From assembly GCA_023398855.1 (NCBI GenBank), contig JAEWRS010000471.1, positions 1 to 9,898 on the forward strand: a stretch of 9,898 nucleotides of DNA, given 5' to 3'. Each line of letters begins with the position of its first letter. Position 1 is the first letter of the stretch. Made by a program: the position numbers and the translations under genes. The notes beneath the pieces are model-generated. The model was not told the origin of the DNA, did no database searches, and saw nothing but the letters and a program-made list of their open reading frames with translations. This DNA comes from Bacillota bacterium (GTDB lineage: Bacteria; Bacillota; Clostridia; Lachnospirales; Lachnospiraceae). This document shows, piece by piece, positions 1 through 6,773 of this stretch.

Positions 1-28
1 TAAACCTATTTGACTGGAGGATCAGAAA

Positions 29-943
29 ATGTTTGAAAAATTAGTTGCCATTGAACCGGTGAGCCTGGTGGAAGAGGCGGAAAAAGAGCTTTTCCATTAT
101 GCAAAACAGGTGGTAATGTATGAGGATATTCCTTGTGATGAGGAGGAGATTATAAGACGGATCGGAGATGCGGATGGAGTGCTTTTAAGCTACACTTCCA
201 GGATCAGCAGGTTTGTTTTTGAAAGATGCCCCAACGTGAAGTATGTTGGAATGTGCTGCAGTCTTTATTCGAAGGAAAGTGCCAACGTGGATATTGCCTA
301 TGCAGAGGAGCATGGGATCACGGTTCTGGGGATTCGCGATTACGGTGATGTGGGAGTAGTGGAATACGCTATCTGTGAACTGGTGCGTTTCCTCCACGGA
401 TATGACAGGCCCATGTGGAAGGATATGCCTGTGGAGCTCACCGGTTTAAAGACCGGAATTGTGGGAATGGGTGTTTCAGGAGGAATGATTGCCGATGCTT
501 TAACGTTTTTGGGAGCTGATGTTTCCTATTACAGCAGAAGCAGGAAGCCGGAAAAAGAGGAAAAGGGAATGAAGTACCTGCCCTTAGGCGAGCTTTTAGA
601 GCGCAGTGAGGTGGTGTTTACCTGTTTAAACAAGAATGTGATCCTGCTTCATGAGGAAGAATTCCAAAGACTTGGAAATGGAAAGATCCTTTTTAATACC
701 TCCATTGGACCTGCCTTTGAGCCAGGAGAACTAAAAAACTGGCTGGATGGAGGGGACAACCGGTTTGCCTGTGATACGGCCGGAGCTTCTGGAGATATTA
801 CGGGAGAGCTGCTAAGCCATCCAAAGGTATTTTGTGTCAATGCGTCGGCAGGAAGAACCAGGCAGGCTTTTGGTATCTTAAGTGAAAAGGTGCTTGAAAA
901 TATACGGAGGTTTTTGGAGAACAGGAAAGTTTCTATTGTATAA
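29..943 (+). CDS. D-2-hydroxyacid dehydrogenase-fold NAD(P)-binding protein lacking the usual catalytic residues
   Basis: A 304-residue protein with the two-domain layout of the D-isomer-specific 2-hydroxyacid dehydrogenase family. Residues 1-100 and the C-terminal tail would form the substrate domain, and residues about 105-270 the Rossmann domain. The dinucleotide loop G146-M-G148-V-S-G151 is clear. About 20 residues later, where NAD-specific members carry an acidic residue, the sequence is Y-Y-S-R-S-R (167-172), which hints at NADPH rather than NADH. The active site is unusual: the Arg of the usual N-T-x-R-G segment is Ile226 (N-T-S-I-G), the Glu after the D-V segment is not visible after Asp249, and the usual T-P-H is N-A-S (271-273). 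The substrate and reaction cannot be named; it may use other catalytic groups or only bind a ligand. The start is supported by GGAGG at 16-20, eight bases upstream. It ends just before the nusB promoter and is probably a separate transcription unit. Confidence 0.85.
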   Translation: MFEKLVAIEPVSLVEEAEKELFHYAKQVVMYEDIPCDEEEIIRRIGDADGVLLSYTSRISRFVFERCPNVKYVGMCCSLYSKESANVDIAYAEEHGITVLGIRDYGDVGVVEYAICELVRFLHGYDRPMWKDMPVELTGLKTGIVGMGVSGGMIADALTFLGADVSYYSRSRKPEKEEKGMKYLPLGELLERSEVVFTCLNKNVILLHEEEFQRLGNGKILFNTSIGPAFEPGELKNWLDGGDNRFACDTAGASGDITGELLSHPKVFCVNASAGRTRQAFGILSEKVLENIRRFLENRKVSIV

Positions 944-964
944 AAAACCCTGTTAAGGTATAAT
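936..964 (+). promoter_or_regulatory. Probable sigma-A promoter of the nusB operon
   Basis: A perfect -10 hexamer TATAAT (959-964) lies 17 bases after TTGTAT (936-941), which matches TTGACA at three of six positions. The -35 overlaps the last codons and stop of the upstream dehydrogenase-fold gene. Transcription would begin near 971, giving a leader of about 38 bases before the nusB start at 1009. No hairpin terminator separates the upstream gene from this promoter, so some read-through is possible. The call rests on consensus match and position only. Confidence 0.6.
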
Positions 965-992
965 AATTCCAAATGTCCAGAAAATTACCAAT

Positions 993-998
993 AGGAGG
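993..998 (+). promoter_or_regulatory. nusB ribosome binding site (decides the start)
   Basis: AGGAGG ends ten bases before the in-frame ATG at 1009. An earlier in-frame ATG at 973 has no Shine-Dalgarno sequence and lies almost at the predicted transcript start. The ATG at 1002 is closer to this site but out of frame. The site therefore favours 1009 as the nusB start. Confidence 0.75.
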
Positions 999-1008
999 AC
1001 CATGGGAA

Positions 1009-1452
1009 ATGACCAGAAGTAAAATGCGTGAACACTGCTTTAAGATGCTTTTTTGTGCGGATTTCTATCCCGCAGAAGAGAAGACCGGGCAGCTTATCCA
1101 ATATTTTGAAGAACCAAAAGAGGATGACTTAAATGCCGAAGGCTTGGAGGAGATCGTCCATGATGTTGAAATGAGTGAAGAAAATGCTGCGTATTTAAAG
1201 GAAAGGGCAGAGTCCGTAATGGTCAGAATCCCGGAACTGGATTCAAGAATCAATGAAGTGGCCGAAGGCTGGAAGACAAAACGTATGGGTAAGGCAGAAC
1301 TTACCATTCTCCGCCTGGCTCTTTATGAGATTTTATTTGATGAGGATATACCGGAAAAGGTTGCGATTAATGAAGCTGTGGAGCTGGCTAAAAAGTACGG
1401 CGGGAATGAATCTCCGGCATTTATAAACGGAGTTCTGGCAAAGCTGGTATAG
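1009..1452 (+). CDS. nusB: Transcription antitermination factor NusB
   Basis: NusB binds the boxA RNA of rRNA leaders together with NusE (ribosomal protein S10) and helps RNA polymerase read through rRNA operons. The 147-residue all-helical protein has the family's basic N-terminus (M-T-R-S-K-M-R-E) expected to contact boxA RNA. It also has the diagnostic C-terminal block: L-R-L-A-L-Y-E-I-L (101-109), I-P-E-K-V-A-I-N-E-A-V-E-L-A-K-K (114-129) and F-I-N-G-V-L (138-143). Length is normal for the family. The start at 1009 is chosen because AGGAGG lies ten bases upstream; starting at 973 would add 12 residues not typical of NusB. It is the first gene of the operon behind the promoter at 936-964, and only two bases separate its stop from xseA. 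The usual downstream neighbour in bacilli, folD, is missing here. Confidence 0.95.
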   Translation: MTRSKMREHCFKMLFCADFYPAEEKTGQLIQYFEEPKEDDLNAEGLEEIVHDVEMSEENAAYLKERAESVMVRIPELDSRINEVAEGWKTKRMGKAELTILRLALYEILFDEDIPEKVAINEAVELAKKYGGNESPAFINGVLAKLV

Positions 1453-1454
1453 CT

Positions 1455-2747
1455 ATGGCAAGTGTATATTCCGTATCCCAGGTCAATGCTTATATTAAAA
1501 ATATGTTTGTCCAGGATTTTGCTTTAAACCGGATCTCTGTCAAAGGTGAAGTATCCAACTGCAAGTACCATACCTCAGGCCACATTTACTTTACCTTAAA
1601 GGATGGGAAGTCTTCTATGGCAGCGGTAATGTTTGCAGGTCACAGAAAAGGGCTTGCTTTTAAACTGGAAGAAGGACAGCAGGTTGTGGCAAAAGGCAGC
1701 GTGGAGGTTTATGAGCGGGACGGAAGATATCAGCTCTATGCCCAGGAGATCACAAAGGAAGGAATCGGCGATTTATTTGAAAGGTTCCAGAAACTCCGTG
1801 ATGAACTGGAAGAGATGGGGATGTTTTCTCCTGATTATAAGAAACTGATTCCAAAGTATGCAAAAACAGTTGGAATCGTGACGGCTTCTACGGGAGCAGC
1901 TATCCGGGATATTATGAATATCTCTGCAAGGCGAAATCCTTATGTGCAGCTGTATCTTTATCCGGCACTTGTCCAGGGGGAGAATGCAAAGGATAGTATT
2001 GCAAAGGGAATCGAAACTCTGGACCAGATGGGCCTTGATGTCATGATCATAGGCAGAGGCGGCGGTTCCATTGAGGATTTGTGGGCATTTAACGAAGAGG
2101 TTGTGGCCAGAGCTGTTTTTCATTGCAAAACTCCGGTAATTTCTGCCGTTGGTCATGAAACCGATGTGACTATTACTGATTATGTCGCCGATATGCGTGC
2201 ACCCACCCCTTCGGCTGCTGCTGAACTGGCTGTATTTGACTACCGTTTGTTCGAAGAACAAGTAGGGTTGTACGGCAACACCCTTTTTCGGACAATGGAA
2301 AGAAAACTGGAACGGTATCGTTACAAGGGGAACCAATATGCATTACAATTGAAAATTTATGATCCAAAGCGCCGGACTCATGAAAGCCGTCAAAGGCTTG
2401 CAGACATAGAGGACAGGTTAAAAAATCTTATTCTTATAAAAACAGCGGCAGGCAGGACAAAGGCAGAAGAAGGCAGGCTCCGCATACAGCAGCTTATTGA
2501 AAAGCAGGCGGTGCGGGACAGGCACAGGCTGGAGATTCTCGCCAGCCGTCTGGAAGGAGGGTCCCCTTTAAAAAGAATTGGCGGCGGATATGGCTTTGTA
2601 ACCGATGAAAAAGATAAGGGGATTGATTCCGTAAAAAGAGTAAGGCCAGGAGACAGGATAGGAGTACGGCTTAAGGATGGCAGTGTAGAGGCAAGGGTTT
2701 CCCACATTGTTCCGGATGAATCCGGCTTATGGGACAGCCGGAAGTAA
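1455..2747 (+). CDS. xseA: Exodeoxyribonuclease VII large subunit
   Basis: This is the catalytic subunit of exonuclease VII, which degrades single-stranded DNA from both ends in the cytoplasm and works in mismatch and damage repair. The 430-residue protein carries an N-terminal OB-fold (about 1-105, with H-I-Y-F-T-L-K-D at 43-50). The catalytic domain follows, with G-I-V-T-A-S-T-G-A-A-I-R-D (140-152), the glycine-rich I-I-G-R-G-G-G-S-I-E-D-L-W (198-210), and A-V-G-H-E-T-D (231-237) leading into D-M-R-A-P-T-P-S-A-A-A-E (246-257). Residues about 265-370 are long, charged helices expected to bind XseB. The C-terminus ends in a short beta segment (G-D-R-I-G-V-R-L-K-D-G, 399-409). All family motifs are present. 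The start follows the nusB stop by two bases (TAGctATG) and has no good Shine-Dalgarno sequence, so it is probably translated by coupling to nusB. The partner xseB is next. Confidence 0.96.
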   Translation: MASVYSVSQVNAYIKNMFVQDFALNRISVKGEVSNCKYHTSGHIYFTLKDGKSSMAAVMFAGHRKGLAFKLEEGQQVVAKGSVEVYERDGRYQLYAQEITKEGIGDLFERFQKLRDELEEMGMFSPDYKKLIPKYAKTVGIVTASTGAAIRDIMNISARRNPYVQLYLYPALVQGENAKDSIAKGIETLDQMGLDVMIIGRGGGSIEDLWAFNEEVVARAVFHCKTPVISAVGHETDVTITDYVADMRAPTPSAAAELAVFDYRLFEEQVGLYGNTLFRTMERKLERYRYKGNQYALQLKIYDPKRRTHESRQRLADIEDRLKNLILIKTAAGRTKAEEGRLRIQQLIEKQAVRDRHRLEILASRLEGGSPLKRIGGGYGFVTDEKDKGIDSVKRVRPGDRIGVRLKDGSVEARVSHIVPDESGLWDSRK

Positions 2748-2823
2748 ATCGCTTTCCCGAGAGAACAGTATGTCCGTACAAGCCAGGCTGGAAAAGGAAA
2801 CTGAATAAGGAGAACCGGATTTT

Positions 2824-3036
2824 ATGGCGGCAAAAAAAGAAAAAACCATTGAAGAGACATTCATCGAGCTGGAGGGACTCATTGGAAAACTGGAAAGCGG
2901 AGAAAGCTCTCTGGAAGAATCCTTCCAGTATTATGAAACAGGCATGAAGCTGGTAAAGTTCTGCAATGAAAAAATAGATAAGGTTGAAAAGAAGATTATC
3001 GTGTTAGAGGAAAATGGTGAGGAACATGAACTTTAA
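2824..3036 (+). CDS. xseB: Exodeoxyribonuclease VII small subunit
   Basis: This is the non-catalytic subunit of exonuclease VII; several copies bind each large subunit along its helical arm. The 70-residue protein matches the family in length and pattern. The first helix (about 8-25) carries T-I-E-E-T-F-I-E-L-E-G-L-I-G-K-L-E, then the G-E-S-S-L-E-E-S-F block (26-34) and a second helix with the heptad-like spacing expected of an antiparallel coiled coil (about 35-63). AAGGAGA at 2807-2813 supports the start at 2824. It lies 76 bases after xseA, the largest gap within the operon; an overlap or near-overlap would be more usual for these two subunits. Its 3' end overlaps the start of the prenyl synthase gene, which suggests coupled translation there. 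Confidence 0.93.
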   Translation: MAAKKEKTIEETFIELEGLIGKLESGESSLEESFQYYETGMKLVKFCNEKIDKVEKKIIVLEENGEEHEL

Positions 3037-3913
3037 AGAAATGTTTTCTGTCCGCACAGAGGAAGTAGGGCTTGTTGTGGAAACATACCTTCCTCCAGTG
3101 GAAGGCTATCAGAGTACGGTACTGGCGGCGATGGATTACAGCGTCCGGGCCGGGGGAAAGAGACTTCGCCCCATGCTGATGGAGGAAACCTACCGCTTAT
3201 TTGGCGGCAGTGGAAAAGAGATTGAGCCTTTTATGGCGGCGATTGAGATGATTCACACATCCTCTCTGATCCACGATGATCTTCCATGTATGGATAACGA
3301 TACCCTGCGCCGGGGACTTCCTACGGCATGGGTGAAATTCGGTTATGACATGGCTGTGCTGGCAGGAGACGGACTTCTGATCTATTCCATGGAGACAGCT
3401 GCAAAGGCCCTTTCCATGAGCCCTAGGCCGGATCTGGTTGCCAGATGCATGGGGATCCTGGCTGAAAAAACCGGAATCTATGGAATGATTGGCGGCCAGA
3501 CCGTTGATGTGGAGCTGGCCGGAAAACCAATCCCAAAGGAAAAACTGGATTTCATCTACAGACTAAAGACAGGGGCGCTTTTAGAGGCTTCCATGATGAT
3601 TGGTGCCATGCTTGGCGGTGCAGATGAAACACAGCTGAAGCTGGTGGAACATGTGGCTTCCAGCCTTGGAATGGCGTTTCAGATCCAGGATGATATCCTG
3701 GATTTAACCAGCAGTGAAGCGGTTCTTGGAAAACCTGTGCTCAGCGATGAAAAGAACCACAAAACCACCTATGTAACCCTTGAGGGAATGAAAAAGGCGA
3801 AGCAGGATGTGGAGATGATTTCGGAAGAGGCGATTTCCTGCCTCCACGAGCTTCCCGGACAGAATGAATTTTTGGAAGCACTCATACGGATGCTGGTGAA
3901 CCGGGAAAAGTAA
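3026..3913 (+). CDS. ispA: Short-chain polyprenyl diphosphate synthase (FPP or GGPP synthase, IspA type)
   Basis: This enzyme condenses dimethylallyl and isopentenyl diphosphates head-to-tail into a C15 or C20 allylic diphosphate. From the start used here it has 295 residues, and positions follow that numbering. It shows G-G-K-R-L-R-P (43-49) for diphosphate binding, a first aspartate-rich motif D-D-L-P-C-M-D (84-90) with the two-residue insertion of the bacterial/plant type, R-R-G-L-P-T (95-100), G-G-Q-T-V-D (156-161), and a second aspartate-rich motif D-D-I-L-D (222-226). The residue five positions before the first motif is Ser79 (H-T-S-S-L-I-H), where typical bacterial FPP synthases have Tyr. 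This and the P-C-M-D-N context resemble GGPP synthases, so the product is uncertain. The start at 3026 (M-N-F-K-E) fits relatives as I recall them; ATG 3014 is an in-frame alternative adding four residues. Neither has a well-spaced Shine-Dalgarno sequence, and both overlap xseB (11 or 23 bases). It stands directly before dxs, which supplies the pathway. Confidence 0.92.
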   Translation: MNFKEMFSVRTEEVGLVVETYLPPVEGYQSTVLAAMDYSVRAGGKRLRPMLMEETYRLFGGSGKEIEPFMAAIEMIHTSSLIHDDLPCMDNDTLRRGLPTAWVKFGYDMAVLAGDGLLIYSMETAAKALSMSPRPDLVARCMGILAEKTGIYGMIGGQTVDVELAGKPIPKEKLDFIYRLKTGALLEASMMIGAMLGGADETQLKLVEHVASSLGMAFQIQDDILDLTSSEAVLGKPVLSDEKNHKTTYVTLEGMKKAKQDVEMISEEAISCLHELPGQNEFLEALIRMLVNREK

Positions 3914-3969
3914 ACGAAGGTCCGGCCCTATGGCTGACTCACTACGGAAATAGAGGATCTGATAAAGAT

Positions 3970-5871
3970 ATGATACTGGAATTAATAAATGGACCTGAGG
4001 ATATCAAAAAGCTGACAAAGCAGGAACTGGATATTTTAGGCCAGGAAATCCGTGATTTTTTGTTAGAGAAAATAAGCGTCACCGGTGGTCATCTGGCTTC
4101 CAATCTGGGAGTGGTAGAGCTGACCATGGCGATTTATCTGGCTTTTGACCTTCCAAAGGATAAGGTTATCTGGGACGTAGGACATCAGTCCTATACCCAT
4201 AAGATTTTAAGCGGCAGAAGAGGAGAATTTGACGATCTGCGGCAGTACGGCGGCATAAGCGGCTTTCCAAAGAGAAAAGAAAGCCCTTGTGATGCCTTTG
4301 ATACGGGTCACAGCTCCACTTCCATATCTGCCGGCCTGGGACTGGCCCAGGCAAGAGATGTGCTGGGCGAAAACCATTTTGTGATATCTGTCATCGGAGA
4401 CGGTGCTTTAACAGGCGGAATGGCTTATGAAGCTTTGAATAATGCGGCCAGAATGAAAAAAAATTTTATTATTATCTTAAACGACAATAACATGTCTATC
4501 TCAGAAAATGTGGGAGGCATGTCTACGTATTTAAACAGTATCCGCACAGGAGAGGGGTATCTGGATCTAAAAAGGCATGTGACTAGTGTATTGTCCAGGA
4601 TCCCGGTCATTGGAGAGCAGATCATTGATAAGATCAGCAGGACCAAGGATGGCATCAAGCAGCTGCTCATACCGGGGATGCTGTTTGAGAACATGGGCAT
4701 CACCTATCTTGGACCTGTGGATGGCCATAATGTAAAGGCTCTTTCCAGGACCCTTCGTGAGGCAAAGAAGCTGCCTCATACCGTTTTGGTCCATGTGATT
4801 ACCCAAAAAGGCAAGGGGTATTCTATAGCAGAGAGGAATCCATCCAAATTTCATGGAGTGGAACCTTTTGATATTATTACCGGGGAATTTAAAAAGAAGA
4901 AGAAAAATCCCAGCTATACGGATGTGTTTTCCAAAACAATCTGCCAATTGGCTGAACAAGATAAAAGAATTGTGGCGGTAACGGCAGCTATGCCGGATGG
5001 AACAGGCTTAAAGCGGTTTTCCCGACTCTATCCCGGCCGCTTTTTTGACGTGGGGATTGCAGAGGAGCATGCGGTGACCTCCGCCGCAGGAATGGCGGCA
5101 GGTGGTTTAAAGCCGGTTGTTGCTGTTTATTCATCATTTTTGCAGCGCAGCTTTGACCAGATTCTTCATGATGTATGCATCCAGAACCTGCCTGTTGTTT
5201 TTGCCATTGACCGTGCGGGACTTGTAGGAAGCGACGGGGAGACTCATCAGGGGATTTTTGATTTATCTTATTTGACTGCCATCCCCAATATGAGCGTATT
5301 TGCACCGAAAAATCTTTGGGAGCTAAAGGATGGGCTGGAATTTGCCCTTTCCTATCCCGGTCCTTTTGCAGTACGTTATCCGAGAGGAGAGGCGTATCAG
5401 GGTTTAAAGGATTTTCGCACTCCCATTGAGTACGGCAGAGGAGAGATGCTTTATGAGGAAAGTGATATCGCTCTTCTGGCAGTGGGCAGTATGGTGAGTA
5501 CGGGAGAGCATGTAAGGCAAAAGCTGAAGGCTGAAGGCTGGAACTGCACTCTTGCCAATGGCCGGTTTGTGAAACCTTTTGACAAAAAACTGGTGGACCG
5601 GCTGGCAAAGAATCACTGGCTCATTGTGGTCATGGAAGAAAATGTTTTGCAGGGAGGTTACTGCCCCGCTATTTCCAGTTATATTCATGAGAATTACCCT
5701 TATGTAAAGGTTATGAGCATTGCTCTGCCTGATTCCTATGTGGAGCATGGCAACGTGTCTCTTCTTCGTAAGGGGCTGGGCATTGACAGTGATTCCATTA
5801 TATGGAGGCTTAAAAAGGAATATCTGGATACGGAGCGCCAGAATGCGGAATGGAAAAGGACAAATATTTAA
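3970..5871 (+). CDS. dxs: 1-deoxy-D-xylulose-5-phosphate synthase
   Basis: This thiamine diphosphate enzyme joins pyruvate and glyceraldehyde 3-phosphate with loss of CO2 to give 1-deoxy-D-xylulose 5-phosphate, the first step of the MEP isoprenoid pathway and a precursor of thiamine and pyridoxal. The 633 residues are of normal length. Seen in order: G-G-H-L-A-S-N-L-G (39-47) with the conserved His41, D-V-G-H-Q (69-73), the thiamine-binding G-D-G-A-L-T-G-G (143-150) closing with N-D-N-N (171-174), the G-P-V-D-G-H-N segment (248-254), and a run of five lysines (308-312) in the linker between the first two domains. The transketolase pyrimidine domain follows with G-I-A-E-E-H-A-V (362-369) holding the catalytic Glu, then D-R-A-G-L-V-G-S-D-G-E-T-H-Q-G (414-428), and a transketolase C-terminal domain from about 495. 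The start M-I-L-E-L-I-N is typical; AGAGGA at 3952-3957 is rather far upstream (13 bases). It follows the prenyl synthase by 56 bases. Confidence 0.97.
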   Translation: MILELINGPEDIKKLTKQELDILGQEIRDFLLEKISVTGGHLASNLGVVELTMAIYLAFDLPKDKVIWDVGHQSYTHKILSGRRGEFDDLRQYGGISGFPKRKESPCDAFDTGHSSTSISAGLGLAQARDVLGENHFVISVIGDGALTGGMAYEALNNAARMKKNFIIILNDNNMSISENVGGMSTYLNSIRTGEGYLDLKRHVTSVLSRIPVIGEQIIDKISRTKDGIKQLLIPGMLFENMGITYLGPVDGHNVKALSRTLREAKKLPHTVLVHVITQKGKGYSIAERNPSKFHGVEPFDIITGEFKKKKKNPSYTDVFSKTICQLAEQDKRIVAVTAAMPDGTGLKRFSRLYPGRFFDVGIAEEHAVTSAAGMAAGGLKPVVAVYSSFLQRSFDQILHDVCIQNLPVVFAIDRAGLVGSDGETHQGIFDLSYLTAIPNMSVFAPKNLWELKDGLEFALSYPGPFAVRYPRGEAYQGLKDFRTPIEYGRGEMLYEESDIALLAVGSMVSTGEHVRQKLKAEGWNCTLANGRFVKPFDKKLVDRLAKNHWLIVVMEENVLQGGYCPAISSYIHENYPYVKVMSIALPDSYVEHGNVSLLRKGLGIDSDSIIWRLKKEYLDTERQNAEWKRTNI

Positions 5872-5896
5872 GATAAGACAGAGGAAATGAAAAGGA

Positions 5897-6745
5897 ATGA
5901 AAGAACGGTTGGATGTGCTTTTAGTAAAGCAGGGACTGGCTGAGTCCAGGGAAAAGGCCAAGGCAATCATCATGTCCGGAATCGTCTATGTGGACGGGGA
6001 GAAGGAAGATAAAGCCGGCACAACATTTGATGAAAAGGCCGGAATTGAAGTAAGGGGAAATACCCTGCGGTACGTGAGCCGGGGCGGCTTAAAGCTTGAA
6101 AAGGCTATGACTCATTTCGGCGTGGCCTTAGAAGGCAGGATATGTATGGATGTAGGCTCCTCCACAGGCGGTTTTACGGACTGTATGCTTCAAAACGGAG
6201 CTGTAAAGGTATATGCTGTAGATGTGGGTCATGGACAGCTTGCTTGGAAGCTCAGGAACGATGAGCGGGTGGTGTGCATGGAAAAAACCAATATCCGATA
6301 TGTTACCCCGGAGAACCTGGCTGACCCCATTGAATTTTCATCGATTGACGTTTCTTTTATTTCCCTTACAAAGGTATTGGGACCTGTGAAAGCTCTTCTT
6401 ACGGATGAAGGAGAGATCGTCTGTCTGATCAAGCCCCAGTTTGAGGCTGGTCGTGAAAAGGTGGGAAAAAAGGGAGTAGTAAGGGAAAAATCTATCCATC
6501 TGGAAGTGATCCAAATGGTTATTTCCCATGCGGAAAGCATTGGGTTTGAAGTACTTCATCTGGAGTACTCCCCAATCAAGGGACCGGAAGGAAATATAGA
6601 GTACCTCCTTCACTTAAAAAACCACCGGTCAGACGAAAAACACCCGGAAAAGCAGGTGGATACGGAAAAAACCGTACGGGAAGCTCATGCAGACCTAACT
6701 GGACGCGAGAACGGCCTCTTACAGGCAGGCGGCCAAGGGAATTGA
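5897..6745 (+). CDS. tlyA: TlyA-family rRNA (cytidine-2'-O)-methyltransferase
   Basis: Members characterised in other bacteria methylate the ribose 2'-O of cytidines in 16S and/or 23S rRNA using S-adenosylmethionine; the older label hemolysin is probably misleading. The 282 residues begin with an S4 RNA-binding domain (about 1-60, M-K-E-R-L-D-V-L-L-V). An FtsJ/RrmJ-type methyltransferase domain follows: S-R-G-G-L-K-L (61-67), the SAM-binding D-V-G-S-S-T-G-G-F-T-D (85-95), V-D-V-G-H-G-Q-L (109-115 region), I-D-V-S-F-I-S (150-156), I-K-P-Q-F-E-A-G (178-185) and E-G-N-I-E-Y-L-L (231-238). Lys66, Asp151, Lys179 and Glu235 fit the K-D-K-E catalytic set of this fold. After about residue 242 there is a charged tail of about 40 residues, longer than I expect for the family. 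The start is fixed by the family N-terminus; its Shine-Dalgarno sequence is weakly placed. It lies 25 bases after dxs. Confidence 0.95.
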   Translation: MKERLDVLLVKQGLAESREKAKAIIMSGIVYVDGEKEDKAGTTFDEKAGIEVRGNTLRYVSRGGLKLEKAMTHFGVALEGRICMDVGSSTGGFTDCMLQNGAVKVYAVDVGHGQLAWKLRNDERVVCMEKTNIRYVTPENLADPIEFSSIDVSFISLTKVLGPVKALLTDEGEIVCLIKPQFEAGREKVGKKGVVREKSIHLEVIQMVISHAESIGFEVLHLEYSPIKGPEGNIEYLLHLKNHRSDEKHPEKQVDTEKTVREAHADLTGRENGLLQAGGQGN

Positions 6746-6773
6746 GGTAATATTTTCAGGTAAGGAGTTTACT

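Noticed and set aside
1773..2336. Long open frame on the minus strand opposite xseA (187 codons).
   Set aside because: It lies fully inside a well-supported gene, shows no recognisable domain, and its composition (Ser/His/Cys/Ile-rich) is that of an antisense frame.
2729..2947. Plus-strand open frame of 72 codons across the xseA end and the first part of xseB.
   Set aside because: It runs in another frame over xseB, is very Lys/Arg/Trp-rich and has no family similarity. xseB in its own frame has a ribosome binding site and clear motifs.
3914..3969. Gap between the prenyl synthase gene and dxs, checked for a terminator, promoter or small gene.
   Set aside because: No stable hairpin with a T-run and no -35/-10 pair was seen. 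A seven-codon frame (ATG 3930 to TAG 3953) has no supporting ribosome binding site.
4456..4467. A8 run followed by T4 inside dxs, a possible slippage site or terminator-like tract.
   Set aside because: The codons Lys-Lys-Asn-Phe fit the conserved Dxs sequence, the frame is intact, and no GC-rich stem precedes the tract.
4988..5973. Two overlapping minus-strand open frames opposite dxs and the dxs/tlyA junction (206 and 189 codons).
   Set aside because: They overlap each other and strongly conserved coding sequence, and no family motif is visible. They are best explained as shadows of dxs codon use.
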